Of a DNA stretch of 64,000 bases, positions 24,514-33,241 are shown one piece after another (within the stretch, counting starts at the first letter, position 1; each line of letters begins with the position of its first letter). Location of the stretch: NCBI RefSeq assembly GCF_029582805.1, contig NZ_JAKKUT010000001.1:1-64000 (forward strand). The letters run 5' to 3'. The notes under the pieces are model-generated. The model was not told the DNA's origin, searched no databases, and worked only from the letters and a program-made list of their open reading frames with translations. The DNA comes from Candidatus Synechococcus calcipolaris G9. Its GTDB lineage: Bacteria; Cyanobacteriota; Cyanobacteriia; Thermosynechococcales; Thermosynechococcaceae. Made by a program: the position numbers and the translations under genes.

Positions 24514-25166
24514 CCATTGCCCTACCCAAGGGGGCCCTCCTCAAGGACAGTATTACCTTCTTTGCCCAGGCCGGTTTAGACTTTCGGGAACTGTTAGACC
24601 CCTCCCACCGCCAACTGCAAGTCCTGGCAGCCCAAGGAACAGCGCGGGCCCTACTGGTGCGGGCCCAGGATGTCCCTGTCTACGTGCAGTATGGCCAGGC
24701 CCAGTTAGGGGTCGTCGGCTTTGATGTTTTAGAAGAGAAGCAGCCCCAGGTGGCCCATTTGGCAGATCTAGGCTTTGGCCACTGTCGTCTATCGGTGGCA
24801 GTCAAATCCACCAGTTCCTACGGTTCCGCCCGGGAATTACCGGCCCATTGCCGGGTGGCCTCCAAATTTGTCCATTGCGCCCAGCGATATTTCCAAGACC
24901 TTGATTTACCTGTGGATATTGTGCCCCTCTATGGTTCCGTTGAATTGGGGCCCCTAACGGGAATGTCCGAGGCGATCGTGGATTTAGTGTCCACTGGCCG
25001 CACCCTTCGGGAAAATGGCTTAGTCGAATTAGAACAAATCTTTACCAGCACCGCCCGGTTGATTGCCCACCCCTTGAGTTACCGTCTCAATTCTGACAAT
25101 CTGTGCCACTACATAAAGCGTCTGCGTATCGATGGGATTCGCATTGAATCGGAAGCCCCTGCGTAA
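24507..25166 (+). CDS. hisG: ATP phosphoribosyltransferase catalytic subunit, short form
   Basis: 219 residues, the length of the short HisG type that depends on HisZ. Motifs: [20 protein letters not shown] at the N-terminus, [33 protein letters not shown] and the PRPP loop region [19 protein letters not shown]. It lacks the C-terminal regulatory domain of the long form. It follows hisZ with a 7-bp overlap. Confidence 0.97.
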   Translation: MLTIALPKGALLKDSITFFAQAGLDFRELLDPSHRQLQVLAAQGTARALLVRAQDVPVYVQYGQAQLGVVGFDVLEEKQPQVAHLADLGFGHCRLSVAVKSTSSYGSARELPAHCRVASKFVHCAQRYFQDLDLPVDIVPLYGSVELGPLTGMSEAIVDLVSTGRTLRENGLVELEQIFTSTARLIAHPLSYRLNSDNLCHYIKRLRIDGIRIESEAPA

Positions 25167-25305
25167 AAGATCAAACAATTGTCCAGCACAGATGATTGAT
25201 TTTTTGAGGAATCATGGTAGAGTGATTTCTTAAATAATTGTTAAAAATTTTACGCTCTAGTTCATAAAAATTTCCAGTTCTTTACTGTTTTGTGGGTGTG
25301 CGGTG

Positions 25306-25809
25306 ATGAGTGAGGTTGAGAAGCGTCGGTTACAGTTTAATGATCAACAATGGCGGGCGATCGCAAATCCCCGGCAAACGATCGAAGAGGCCCTGGCTAG
25401 TCGGAGGCTACCCTCTACAGAAAAACTATCCCTAGGACAAGACTTGCAAACTCAGCAACAACAAGAGATTCGGGATCTCAAAGAGACCGTTCGCCAATTG
25501 CAGTCCCAATTATCTGAGCAACAGCAGAATCAACAGAAGAGTCATCAAAAAACCCTGGTGGCAGCCGCCGCAACCCAGTTATCCGCCTCCCACCTTCTGG
25601 ATTTGCACCCCAGTCTGGCTATTCAACCCTTAGGCATTCGCCCCTGGCAGGCAGACGTACAGAAAGATGTACATAAACAGAAAGATCCTAAATCTTTACC
25701 CGATCGCCCCCTCAAAGCTGGTTCAACCCCAGGAACAATGGCGACCCCCTGTGGGTCAAATACCCTGTCCCGCGCCCAGGTCGATTTGCCTCGGTTTGCC
25801 CGCCGTTAA
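25306..25809 (+). CDS. Hypothetical protein with coiled-coil segment
   Basis: 167 residues from the ATG at 25306 (a GTG at 25303 is directly before it). The middle holds a Gln-rich coiled coil (QQQQEIRDLKETVRQLQSQL, then SEQQQNQQKSHQK), flanked by basic and proline-containing segments. There is no membrane segment or known domain. It precedes glmS by 30 bp in the same direction and may be co-transcribed, but no functional link is apparent. The 136-bp AT-rich spacer upstream probably carries its promoter. Confidence 0.6.
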   Translation: MSEVEKRRLQFNDQQWRAIANPRQTIEEALASRRLPSTEKLSLGQDLQTQQQQEIRDLKETVRQLQSQLSEQQQNQQKSHQKTLVAAAATQLSASHLLDLHPSLAIQPLGIRPWQADVQKDVHKQKDPKSLPDRPLKAGSTPGTMATPCGSNTLSRAQVDLPRFARR

Positions 25810-25839
25810 CTGAGATCCCATCCTACGGAGCTTTTGCCT

Positions 25840-27735
25840 ATGTGTGGCATTGTCGGCTACATTGGCCCCCAGATCGCCAGCCAAGTTCTCCTAGACGGTC
25901 TACAAAAGCTGGAATATCGTGGCTATGATTCCGCCGGTATTGCCACCGTTTTTGAAGGGGAACTCCACTGCGTCCGGGCGAAGGGAAAATTACGCAATCT
26001 CTACGAAAAAGTTCAGCAAGAGGATGTGCCCGCCCGTTTGGGTATTGGCCATACCCGCTGGGCCACCCACGGCAAACCGGAAGAATATAATGCCCATCCC
26101 CACCGAGACAGTAGAGATCGCCTCGCCGTGGTTCAAAATGGCATTATCGAAAACTATCGAGAACTGCGTCAACGCCTAGAAGCCAATGGCCATACCTTCC
26201 GATCTGATACGGATACGGAGGTGATTCCCCACCTGATTGCCGAATACCTAACCCATTTAGAGGGTGAGAGGGGCCAGGATAGTAATTCACTCTTGGAGGC
26301 GGTGCGCCAAGCCGTAGCCGAATTGCGGGGTGCCTTTGCCATTGCCGTAGTTTCAGCGGACTATCCCGATGAATTAATTGTTGCCCGTCAACAGGCTCCC
26401 TTGGTTATTGGTTTTGGCCAGGGAGAATTTTTCTGTGCCTCCGATACCCCAGCCCTGATTCCCTATACCCGGGCCGTCCTATCCCTGGAAAATGGGGAGT
26501 TGGCACGATTAACTGCCACCGGCGTAGAAGTCTATAGCTTTAAGGGCGATCGCCTCCGCAAAACCCCCCGCACCCTGAATTGGAACCCAGTCATGGTGGA
26601 AAAACAGGGCTTTAAGCACTACATGCTCAAGGAAATTTACGAGCAACCAGGGGTGGTACGGGCCTGTTTAGAATACTACCTGTGGGATCAATGGCATCCT
26701 GAATCTAGGGTAAGTCCGGTAAATATAGGTCTTTCCCCTGACTTTTACGCTGACGTAGAGCAGATTCAGATTGTTGCCTGTGGAACCAGTTGGCACGCGG
26801 GCTTAGTGGGTAAATACCTGCTCGAACAGTTAGCCCAAATTCCCACCACCGTTCAATATGCCTCAGAATTTCGCTATGCACCGCCGCCGCTCACCAAATA
26901 CACCCTCACCATTGGTGTGACCCAATCCGGGGAAACCGCCGACACCCTGGCGGCCTTAGAAATGGAACAGGAGCGACGCAGTCAAAAGGGTGGCCCCTAC
27001 AGGCCTCAACTCTTGGGCATTACCAACCGTCCCGAAAGTAGCCTGGGTCATCTGGTGGAGCAGATAATTAATACCCATGCGGGCATTGAGATTGGTGTTG
27101 CGGCCACTAAAACCTTTGTGGGCCAGTTAATGGCCTTCTATCTATTGGCCCTAGATTTGGCCTTTGTTCAACAAAAAATAGATCCGATCCGTATTGGGGA
27201 GATTATTGGCCAGCTACGGCAGTTGCCCGCCCAATTGGAACTGATCTTGGAGAGCCAGGAACGCTATATTGAAGCCCTGTCCCATGACTTTGCCGAGACT
27301 CAGGATTTTATTTTTCTAGGCCGGGGCATCAATTTTCCCATCGCCCTAGAAGGGGCACTCAAACTCAAGGAAATTAGTTATATCCATGCGGAGGGCTACC
27401 CTGCGGGAGAGATGAAACATGGGCCCATTGCCCTCCTAGATGCAAAGGTGCCGGTGGTGACGATCGCCATGCCCGGAACGGTGTTTGAAAAAGTCCTGTC
27501 TAATGCCCAGGAAGCCCGGGCCCGGGATGCACGGCTGATTGGAGTGACCCCCATGGAAGAAACGGAAGCCCGTCACACCTTTGATGATCTCCTTCCCGTT
27601 CCTGAGGTCGATGAGTTGCTCTCCCCGATTTTGACCGTGATTCCCCTGCAATTATTGGCCTATCATATTGCGGCCCGGCGTGGCTTAGACGTGGATCAAC
27701 CCCGGAATCTGGCGAAGTCGGTAACGGTGGAATAA
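25840..27735 (+). CDS. glmS: Glutamine-fructose-6-phosphate aminotransferase (isomerizing)
   Basis: 631 residues. The start must be the ATG at 25840 because the following Cys is the N-terminal nucleophile (MCGIVGYIG) after Met removal. A TTG two codons earlier is ruled out for that reason. N-terminal class II glutaminase domain (LEYRGYDSAGIA, GIGHTRWATHGKP), then two SIS domains (IVACGTSWHAGLVGKYLLEQ, VTQSGETADTLAAL, TNRPESSLG, TKTFVGQ, EGALKLKEISYIHAEGYPAG), ending LAKSVTVE. It makes glucosamine-6-phosphate for peptidoglycan and LPS. No glmS ribozyme is apparent upstream. Confidence 0.98.
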   Translation: MCGIVGYIGPQIASQVLLDGLQKLEYRGYDSAGIATVFEGELHCVRAKGKLRNLYEKVQQEDVPARLGIGHTRWATHGKPEEYNAHPHRDSRDRLAVVQNGIIENYRELRQRLEANGHTFRSDTDTEVIPHLIAEYLTHLEGERGQDSNSLLEAVRQAVAELRGAFAIAVVSADYPDELIVARQQAPLVIGFGQGEFFCASDTPALIPYTRAVLSLENGELARLTATGVEVYSFKGDRLRKTPRTLNWNPVMVEKQGFKHYMLKEIYEQPGVVRACLEYYLWDQWHPESRVSPVNIGLSPDFYADVEQIQIVACGTSWHAGLVGKYLLEQLAQIPTTVQYASEFRYAPPPLTKYTLTIGVTQSGETADTLAALEMEQERRSQKGGPYRPQLLGITNRPESSLGHLVEQIINTHAGIEIGVAATKTFVGQLMAFYLLALDLAFVQQKIDPIRIGEIIGQLRQLPAQLELILESQERYIEALSHDFAETQDFIFLGRGINFPIALEGALKLKEISYIHAEGYPAGEMKHGPIALLDAKVPVVTIAMPGTVFEKVLSNAQEARARDARLIGVTPMEETEARHTFDDLLPVPEVDELLSPILTVIPLQLLAYHIAARRGLDVDQPRNLAKSVTVE

Positions 27736-27755
27736 ACTTACAGAGGATTGTTGTT

Positions 27756-28376
27756 ATGATGCCCCAGTCTAGTCGCGGGCGATCGCGGACACTTTTAATT
27801 GGACTAGCGGCGGTGGCGGTCATTTCCGGTGGTACGGCCGCCTGGTTTGTTGCCCAAGGGCCAGACACCCCCAGTGTGATTCAACCCGGTGACAATGGCC
27901 CAGCGATCGCCCGAGAGAAGGTTCAGGTGTACTGGCTCATTTCCGATGACACCGAAGACGGTACCGAATTGGTCTTAGCACCCACCACCATTGAACTGAG
28001 TTTAACGGGCACCACACCGGATGTGATCCTTCAGGGGGCCGTAGAGCGATTATTGCAGGGACCGGCCAACCAAGATGTTAGTACCACCATCCCAGAAAAT
28101 ACCCGCTTAAATCGGTTTGAGCTTAAAGAAGACGGCATCCACGTGGATCTGTCCCAGGAGTTTACCCTGGGAGGCGGCAGTACCTCCATGCAGGGTCGCC
28201 TTGGTCAGGTGATCTACACGGCAACGGCCCTTGACCCCAATGCCCCGGTTTGGATTTCCGTGGCAGGGGAGCCGCTACGAGTTTTAGGGGGAGAAGGCCT
28301 AGAAGTCAGCCAACCCATCACCCGTCAAGAATTTCAGGAGGACTTTGCCCTGGGTCAGCTTGTCTCGAAAAAGTGA
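27756..28376 (+). CDS. GerMN domain protein, membrane-anchored
   Basis: 206 residues. One N-terminal transmembrane segment or uncleaved signal (TLLIGLAAVAVISGGTAAWFV) is followed by a GerMN (sporulation/germination) domain: KVQVYWLISDD, ILQGAVERLLQGPANQDVST, IPENTRLNRFELKEDGIHVD, and QGRLGQVIYTATALDPNAPV. In non-spore-formers such periplasmic domains are common but their function is unknown. It follows glmS by 20 bp on the same strand, consistent with an envelope role. Confidence 0.9.
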   Translation: MMPQSSRGRSRTLLIGLAAVAVISGGTAAWFVAQGPDTPSVIQPGDNGPAIAREKVQVYWLISDDTEDGTELVLAPTTIELSLTGTTPDVILQGAVERLLQGPANQDVSTTIPENTRLNRFELKEDGIHVDLSQEFTLGGGSTSMQGRLGQVIYTATALDPNAPVWISVAGEPLRVLGGEGLEVSQPITRQEFQEDFALGQLVSKK

Positions 28377-28498
28377 ACAGTGAAATTAAGCGGAAATCGG
28401 TAGATGTAGAGAGCGGTAATATGAGCAGGGGAAAGCACTCTCTATAAACGCTTCTGGCGCGAGGTTCCTCCCAAGACGAAGGGTGACTTTGCCTTTAC

Positions 28499-28651
28499 GT
28501 GGATGCCTTTGACGAGGAGCAGGCGATCGACATTGTCGAGGTGCAAAAGGAGATCGAAGACTTGGAAAGCCAACTGCTAGAGGTGCGTGGCAAAATGGCG
28601 GGCTATCTAAAGCAGTTGGGCGTTGAGGTTGACACAGGAGGAACCCCATGA
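28499..28651 (+). CDS. Small coiled-coil ORF coupled to the Uma2 gene (possibly a truncated gene)
   Basis: 50 residues from a GTG at 28499: VDAFDEEQAIDIVEVQKEIE then DLESQLLEVRGKMAGYLKQL. The stop overlaps the Uma2 start (ATGA), a typical coupling. An in-frame TGA 12 bp upstream of the GTG closes the frame, and the sequence before it (28377-28498) holds no gene. Because the product begins in mid-domain (charged coiled-coil), it may be the 3' remnant of a longer gene or a real small partner. The 100 bp upstream looks degraded. Confidence 0.4.
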   Translation: MDAFDEEQAIDIVEVQKEIEDLESQLLEVRGKMAGYLKQLGVEVDTGGTP

Positions 28652-29265
28652 TCGTTCAACTGGCTAACCGCAACTATAGCCCTGAGGAGTATCTGGAACT
28701 CGAAGCTCAGGCGGAATTTCGCAGTGAATATCGAGACGGGGAGATTGTGCCAATGGCGGGGGGGACAACTAACCACAATGAGATTGTGACGAATCTGTGC
28801 GTGGTGCTGAAGCCGCCGCTACGGACTCAGGGCTATCGGTTATTTACGGAAAATGTGCGGCTGTGGATTGAACGCTATCGGATTTACACCTACCCAGATG
28901 TGATGGTGATTTCGGGGGAGCCGTTGTATCACGGCACGGGTACCAGCACGGTGACGAACCCCAGCCTGATTGTGGAGGTAGCGTCGAAATCGACGAAGAA
29001 TTACGACCAGGGCGACAAGTTTGACTACTACCGCTCTCTACCCAGTTTTCAGGAATATATCTTGGTGGAACAGTATCGCTGGCGGGTGTTGCAGCACTTG
29101 CGGCAGGAGGGCGGTCAATGGCTGTTAAGTGACTACGAGGGATCGGGGGATGTGGTGACGCTGGCCTCGCTGGATCTGCCGCTGCCCCTGGGAGATATCT
29201 ATGCTGGGGTGGACTTTGACCTGCCGGAAGATGAGGTACAGGGGAGTACGGAGGGGCAATCATGA
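28648..29265 (+). CDS. Uma2 family (DUF820) PD-(D/E)XK-type endonuclease-like protein
   Basis: 205 residues. Typical Uma2 order: YSPEEYLELEAQAEFRSEYR DGEIV at the N-terminus, HNEIVTNL, the probable catalytic PDVMVI and IVEVASKST (D-ExK-like) strands, and YDQGDKFDYYRSLPSFQEYI, with a C-terminal beta region. The family is extremely expanded in cyanobacteria and is thought to derive from restriction-like or transposon-related nucleases, with no clear cellular role. It is a genomic newcomer between glmS-GerMN and rseP. Confidence 0.93.
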   Translation: MIVQLANRNYSPEEYLELEAQAEFRSEYRDGEIVPMAGGTTNHNEIVTNLCVVLKPPLRTQGYRLFTENVRLWIERYRIYTYPDVMVISGEPLYHGTGTSTVTNPSLIVEVASKSTKNYDQGDKFDYYRSLPSFQEYILVEQYRWRVLQHLRQEGGQWLLSDYEGSGDVVTLASLDLPLPLGDIYAGVDFDLPEDEVQGSTEGQS

Positions 29266-29372
29266 CGGCAACGGTAATGATAACTAAGCTATTGCTTGCG
29301 ATATGTAACAATTAAGAAATAAATTAAGGGATATTTTCAGAGATACTTCTTCAGTCATCGTTAGGTCGGGTC

Positions 29373-30482
29373 ATGTCAGTTTTTGCTATTGTTGCGGCGA
29401 TCGCCGTGTTGGGAATTTTAATTTTTGTCCATGAGTTAGGGCATTTTTTAGCCGCACGCACCCAAGGTATCCACGTCAATCGCTTTTCCATTGGCTTTGG
29501 CCCCGTCCTCTGGAAATATCAGGGCAAGGAAACGGAGTATGCCCTGCGGGGGATTCCCCTGGGGGGCTATGTGGGCTTTCCCGATGATGACCCTGAGAGT
29601 GGTATTCCCCGCAATGATCCCAATCTCCTCAGTAATCGCCCCATTCTAGACCGGGCCATTGTCATTAGTGCCGGGGTGATTGCCAATCTTATTTTTGCCT
29701 ACCTTTTATTACTGCTTCAGTTGGGCATTTTGGGCATTCCCCAGGTCAACTACCATGGCGGCGTACTCATTCCCTCCTTGGCTACCAATAGTAGTACCGT
29801 TGCCGCCGATGCCGGACTGCGGGCCGGAGATATTGTTGTCGCCGTCAATGGCGATCGCCTTGGGGCGGAAGCGGGCAGTTTACCCCACCTGATGCACGTC
29901 ATCCAAGAGAGTCCTAATCAACCCCTCCGTTTAGAGATCCAGCGGCAAGGGCAGGTACAAACGATTCAGTTGACCCCGGAGCTGACCCAGGACGGCCAAG
30001 CTCGCATTGGGGTACAACTGGCTCCCAATGCGGATATTTACCGAGAACACACCCTCAATCCCCTACGTTTAGGGGCAGCGGCCTCCACGGAATTTGAGCG
30101 GGTGGTACGGCTCACCCTCGGTGGATTCCGGGAACTGATCCAGAATTTTAATCAGGCGGCGAGTCAAGTCTCTGGGCCGGTGGCGATCGTGGCCATGGGG
30201 GCGGATATTGCTCGCTCTAACAGTGGACAACTCTTTACCTTTGCGGCATTAATTAGCATTAACCTGGCAATTATTAATATCCTGCCCTTACCGGCCCTTG
30301 ATGGGGGGCAGTTGCTCTTTCTCTTGATTGAGGGCATTCGCGGCAAACCCTTACCCAATCGTATCCAGGAAGGGGTGATGCAAACCGGCTTGGTACTGCT
30401 GCTGGGTTTGGGAATGTTTTTAATTGTTCGGGATACCGTTAATCTAACTGGAACGGTCTGGGTACAGCAGTTGTTTCGCTAA
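29373..30482 (+). CDS. rseP: Site-2 intramembrane metalloprotease RseP
   Basis: 369 residues. The zinc motif HELGH at 20-24 lies in the first membrane helix, PDZ domain at about 130-215 (AGLRAGDIVVAVNGD), and the second active-site motif LPLPALDGGQLLFLL. Four membrane segments in total. S2P proteases cleave membrane-bound anti-sigma factors or other proteins. In cyanobacteria they are linked to acid and light-stress responses. The 107-bp upstream region has an AT-rich promoter-like stretch, and nth follows after 9 bp, so the two are likely co-transcribed. Confidence 0.96.
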   Translation: MSVFAIVAAIAVLGILIFVHELGHFLAARTQGIHVNRFSIGFGPVLWKYQGKETEYALRGIPLGGYVGFPDDDPESGIPRNDPNLLSNRPILDRAIVISAGVIANLIFAYLLLLLQLGILGIPQVNYHGGVLIPSLATNSSTVAADAGLRAGDIVVAVNGDRLGAEAGSLPHLMHVIQESPNQPLRLEIQRQGQVQTIQLTPELTQDGQARIGVQLAPNADIYREHTLNPLRLGAAASTEFERVVRLTLGGFRELIQNFNQAASQVSGPVAIVAMGADIARSNSGQLFTFAALISINLAIINILPLPALDGGQLLFLLIEGIRGKPLPNRIQEGVMQTGLVLLLGLGMFLIVRDTVNLTGTVWVQQLFR

Positions 30483-30491
30483 AGTAAACCT

Positions 30492-31208
30492 ATGGCCATT
30501 ATCCGTAAGCTTTCTGCCAACCAGCAGCGGGCCCTGGAAATTCTTATTCGCCTCAAGCGGCTGTACCCCGATGCCAAATGCTCCCTCACCTACGCCAGTC
30601 CGGTGCAATTACTGGTGGCTACGATTCTTTCGGCCCAATGTACCGATGAGCGGGTTAATAAAGTTACGCCGGCCCTCTTTGCCCGTTTTGCCGATGCGGC
30701 AGCCTTTGCCGAAGCAGACCTAGGGGAACTGGAAACCCTGATCTACTCCACTGGCTTTTACCGCAACAAGGCCAAGAATATAAAAAATGCCTGTCAGCGA
30801 ATCGTAGAGGTCTATGGCGGCCAAGTTCCCAAGGTTATGGAGGATCTGTTGAGCTTAGCGGGGGTGGCCCGTAAAACCGCCAATGTCGTTTTAGCCAATG
30901 CCTATGGCATCAATATGGGGGTAACGGTGGATACCCATGTCAAACGCCTCAGCCGCCGCCTTGGCCTTACCCAGGAAACCGACCCCGTGAAGATTGAGCA
31001 GGATTTGATGCGCCTTGTCGCCCAGCCAGAGTGGGAAAATTGGGCCATTCGCTTGATTTACCATGGCCGGGCAACCTGTATGGCCCGCAATCCCCAGTGC
31101 GATCGCTGTGAACTGGCGGATCTGTGTCCCTCCGCTCCCCCCGAATACCAGGCTAGATCTCCCCTCGAAACACAAAGGTTGCCGGCCCCGTCATCCACAG
31201 GGTATTAG
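30492..31208 (+). CDS. nth: Endonuclease III, DNA glycosylase/AP lyase
   Basis: 238 residues. The helix-hairpin-helix LLSLAGVARKTANVVL supplies the catalytic Lys, followed by VDTHVKRLSRRLGL with the catalytic Asp, and the [4Fe-4S] cluster CMARNPQCDRCELADLC with C-x6-C-x2-C-x5-C spacing. It removes oxidised pyrimidines. The last 18 residues extend beyond the usual end and overlap the convergent dapF gene by 56 bp, one of the longest convergent overlaps in this window. Confidence 0.97.
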   Translation: MAIIRKLSANQQRALEILIRLKRLYPDAKCSLTYASPVQLLVATILSAQCTDERVNKVTPALFARFADAAAFAEADLGELETLIYSTGFYRNKAKNIKNACQRIVEVYGGQVPKVMEDLLSLAGVARKTANVVLANAYGINMGVTVDTHVKRLSRRLGLTQETDPVKIEQDLMRLVAQPEWENWAIRLIYHGRATCMARNPQCDRCELADLCPSAPPEYQARSPLETQRLPAPSSTGY

Positions 31209-31989
31209 CCTGCTGATCCCAGGCAATGTCCAAGCATCCCCCCGGTAGCTCTACCGTGGCTTGGGTTGCGCCGCGCCCTTCTAAAACCGCTGCCACCAAC
31301 GTTGCACAGGCTCCCGTACCACAGGCCAGAGTTGCTCCCGCTCCCCGTTCCCACACCCACATTTTCAGGTAATCGGGGCGCACTACTTCGACAAATTCCG
31401 TATTGGTTCGCTGGGGAAAGGCAGGATGGTGTTCAAACTGGGGCCCAAGGTCATGGAGGGGAATGGCGACTCCATCTTCCACAAACGTGACACAGTGGGG
31501 ATTCCCCATACCCACGCAGGTGACAGGCCACACCTGGCCGGCAACCTCCAGGGACTGGCAAATCACCTTTTGATCGGGGGCGGCGAGGGTGGTGGGAATT
31601 TCTGCGGCTAACAGTTGGGGTGGCCCCATATTTACCTTGACTTGACCATCCCCTTGGAGTTCAGGAATCATCAGCCCTGCCAGGGTATCAATGCGGTACT
31701 GCGTTTGCCCATCTTTCCTTTCTAAATCCAGAATAAATTTCGCTAGACAACGAATACCATTGCCACACATTTCGGCAACGGATCCATCGCCGTTGTACAT
31801 CCGCATTTGGTAGTCTGTGTCACTTGTACCTGGCAAAAGAAAAATAACACCATCGGCCCCAATTCCCCGGTGGCGATCGCACCAATGGACGGCCTGCTCA
31901 GGGCTAAGGGCAAGTTCTGACTGGTGGCGATTATCAATCAGAATAAAATCGTTACCTAAACCTTGGTATTTAGCGAAAGGGAGGCTCAT
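31153..31989 (-). CDS. dapF: Diaminopimelate epimerase
   Basis: 278 residues. The two catalytic cysteines are in MCGNGIRCLAKF and ACGTGACATLV, with FAKYQGLGNDFILIDNR at the start and GMGNPHCVTFV in the middle. It converts LL- to meso-diaminopimelate for lysine and peptidoglycan. It is transcribed divergently from hfq with only 42 bp between start codons, an arrangement I recall as common in cyanobacteria. Confidence 0.97.
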   Translation of the reverse strand: MSLPFAKYQGLGNDFILIDNRHQSELALSPEQAVHWCDRHRGIGADGVIFLLPGTSDTDYQMRMYNGDGSVAEMCGNGIRCLAKFILDLERKDGQTQYRIDTLAGLMIPELQGDGQVKVNMGPPQLLAAEIPTTLAAPDQKVICQSLEVAGQVWPVTCVGMGNPHCVTFVEDGVAIPLHDLGPQFEHHPAFPQRTNTEFVEVVRPDYLKMWVWERGAGATLACGTGACATLVAAVLEGRGATQATVELPGGCLDIAWDQQANTLWMTGPATFVFRGEI

Positions 31990-32031
31990 ACAAGCTCATA
32001 CAATTGGAGTGAGATCATTAGAGGATCAATA

Positions 32032-32247
32032 ATGACTGATGAATTTGAGACTGGCTTACCCAGCGTCCGGCAGATGCAAGCCTTAATTAAAGACAATACT
32101 GAGGTAGAAGTCAAGCTGGTCACCAGTGATTTGGTGGTGGGAAAACTCCGCTGGCAAGACACCAATTGCCTGTGTGTTATTGATCACTACGATCAACCCA
32201 CCATTGTCTGGAAACAGGCAATCGTCTTTGTTAAACCCAAGGCCTAG
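32032..32247 (+). CDS. hfq: Cyanobacterial Hfq homologue
   Basis: 71 residues from the ATG at 32032, preceded by GAGGATC; longer frames from 31963 lack a ribosome binding site. The Sm1 region reads VEVKLVTSDLVVGKLRWQD and the Sm2-like region VWKQAIVFVKP, the divergent pattern of cyanobacterial Hfq. In Synechocystis the homologue has a changed RNA-binding face and acts through the pilus ATPase PilB1 to support phototaxis and DNA uptake. It is close to the signalling cluster at 34 kb but not in the same operon. Confidence 0.95.
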   Translation: MTDEFETGLPSVRQMQALIKDNTEVEVKLVTSDLVVGKLRWQDTNCLCVIDHYDQPTIVWKQAIVFVKPKA

Positions 32248-32310
32248 GGGCTAGGGGTTCCAATATTACCCAGTTCCAAGTTGCAAAACGGACGAAAAAG
32301 GTGACAGAGA

Positions 32311-32778
32311 ATGGATCAGAGCCGGATAGATAGCTTACTTGAGGCCTTGCGAGATGGGGATCCCCAGATTCGAGAACGGGCGACTCAAGAGTTATGGCAT
32401 CATTGGTTTTGTCAAAAGGGAACGATGGGGTTACAGGCCCTAAAACGCTCCCAGGAACTCTTATCCATTGGCGATGTCGATCTGGCGGAAGACCTTCTCT
32501 GTCGCTTAATTGAGCAGTTTCCTGATTTTGCCGAGGCCCTCAATCGGCGGGCTGTGCTGTACTACACCCAAGGTAAACTTGAGCAGGCGATCGCTGACTG
32601 TGAACGAGTCCTGGAACTGGTTCCCTACCATTTTGGGGCCCTCCATGGTCTGGGTCTGTGCTACCAAGCCCAAGGGGACTATGGCCAGGCGATTCAATTA
32701 TTCCGGCGGGCCCTTGATATTCAGCCCCATGCCCTGATTAATCAGCGTCTGATCTTAGAATGTACCGCCCAACTCTAG
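32311..32778 (+). CDS. TPR repeat protein
   Basis: 155 residues. Two to three tetratricopeptide repeats: AEALNRRAVLYYTQGKLEQA, HFGALHGLGLCYQAQGDYGQ, and a weaker first unit (LSIGDVDLAEDLLCRLIEQF). The N-terminal 35 residues are a helical segment rich in Arg. There is no signal peptide, so it is cytoplasmic. The partner is unknown. It starts 64 bp after hfq and may be in the same transcript. Confidence 0.88.
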   Translation: MDQSRIDSLLEALRDGDPQIRERATQELWHHWFCQKGTMGLQALKRSQELLSIGDVDLAEDLLCRLIEQFPDFAEALNRRAVLYYTQGKLEQAIADCERVLELVPYHFGALHGLGLCYQAQGDYGQAIQLFRRALDIQPHALINQRLILECTAQL

Positions 32779-32901
32779 GGGGTTTTTCAATTCTTACTTG
32801 TTGAATCCTTAGTTTGACTGTTTCCGGGGCGATCGCCGTGGCCAGGGGCAGGCGTTAGGGGATAATAGTAAAATCATGCTGTTTCGTGACATTGTGCGGC
32901 C

Positions 32902-33225
32902 ATGAGCCAAACCTATACCGTCGAAATTAATCATCAGGGTCAAACCCATCAGATCCAAGTCCCCGAAGATCAAGCAATCCTCCAGGCTGCCTATGGTGCC
33001 GGTGTTGACCTTCCCAGTTCCTGCAATGCCGGGGTCTGTACCACCTGTGCCGCCCAAATTCTCAGTGGCGACGTGGATCACGGCGATGCCATGGGTTTAA
33101 GCCCTAACCTACGGGAAAAGGGTTATGTACTGCTCTGTGTTGCCCATCCCCGTTCAGACCTAAAAATTCTCAGTGAGAAAGAAGAAGAAGTTTATAACCT
33201 GCAATTTGGTCAGTTTCAAACCTAG
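32902..33225 (+). CDS. [2Fe-2S] ferredoxin
   Basis: 107 residues. Plant-type ferredoxin fold with ligands Cys41, Cys46, Cys49 and Cys79 (SSCNAGVCTTC and LLCVAHP), spacing C-x4-C-x2-C-x29-C. Compared with photosynthetic PetF it has a longer C-terminus (SEKEEEVYNLQFGQF) and a different surface, so it is likely one of the minor ferredoxins (Fed2-like or Fed3-like) with a specialised electron acceptor. A promoter-like GATAATAGTAAAAT lies about 40 bp upstream. Confidence 0.94.
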   Translation: MSQTYTVEINHQGQTHQIQVPEDQAILQAAYGAGVDLPSSCNAGVCTTCAAQILSGDVDHGDAMGLSPNLREKGYVLLCVAHPRSDLKILSEKEEEVYNLQFGQFQT

Positions 33226-33241
33226 GGAATCGCCCTGATCC

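Noticed and set aside
25810-25839. glmS ribozyme
   Set aside because: Only 30 bp of spacer, no ribozyme fold, and such ribozymes are typical of Firmicutes.
28844-29311. 155-aa open frame on the minus strand
   Set aside because: Antisense to the Uma2 gene; product is low-complexity proline/serine text.
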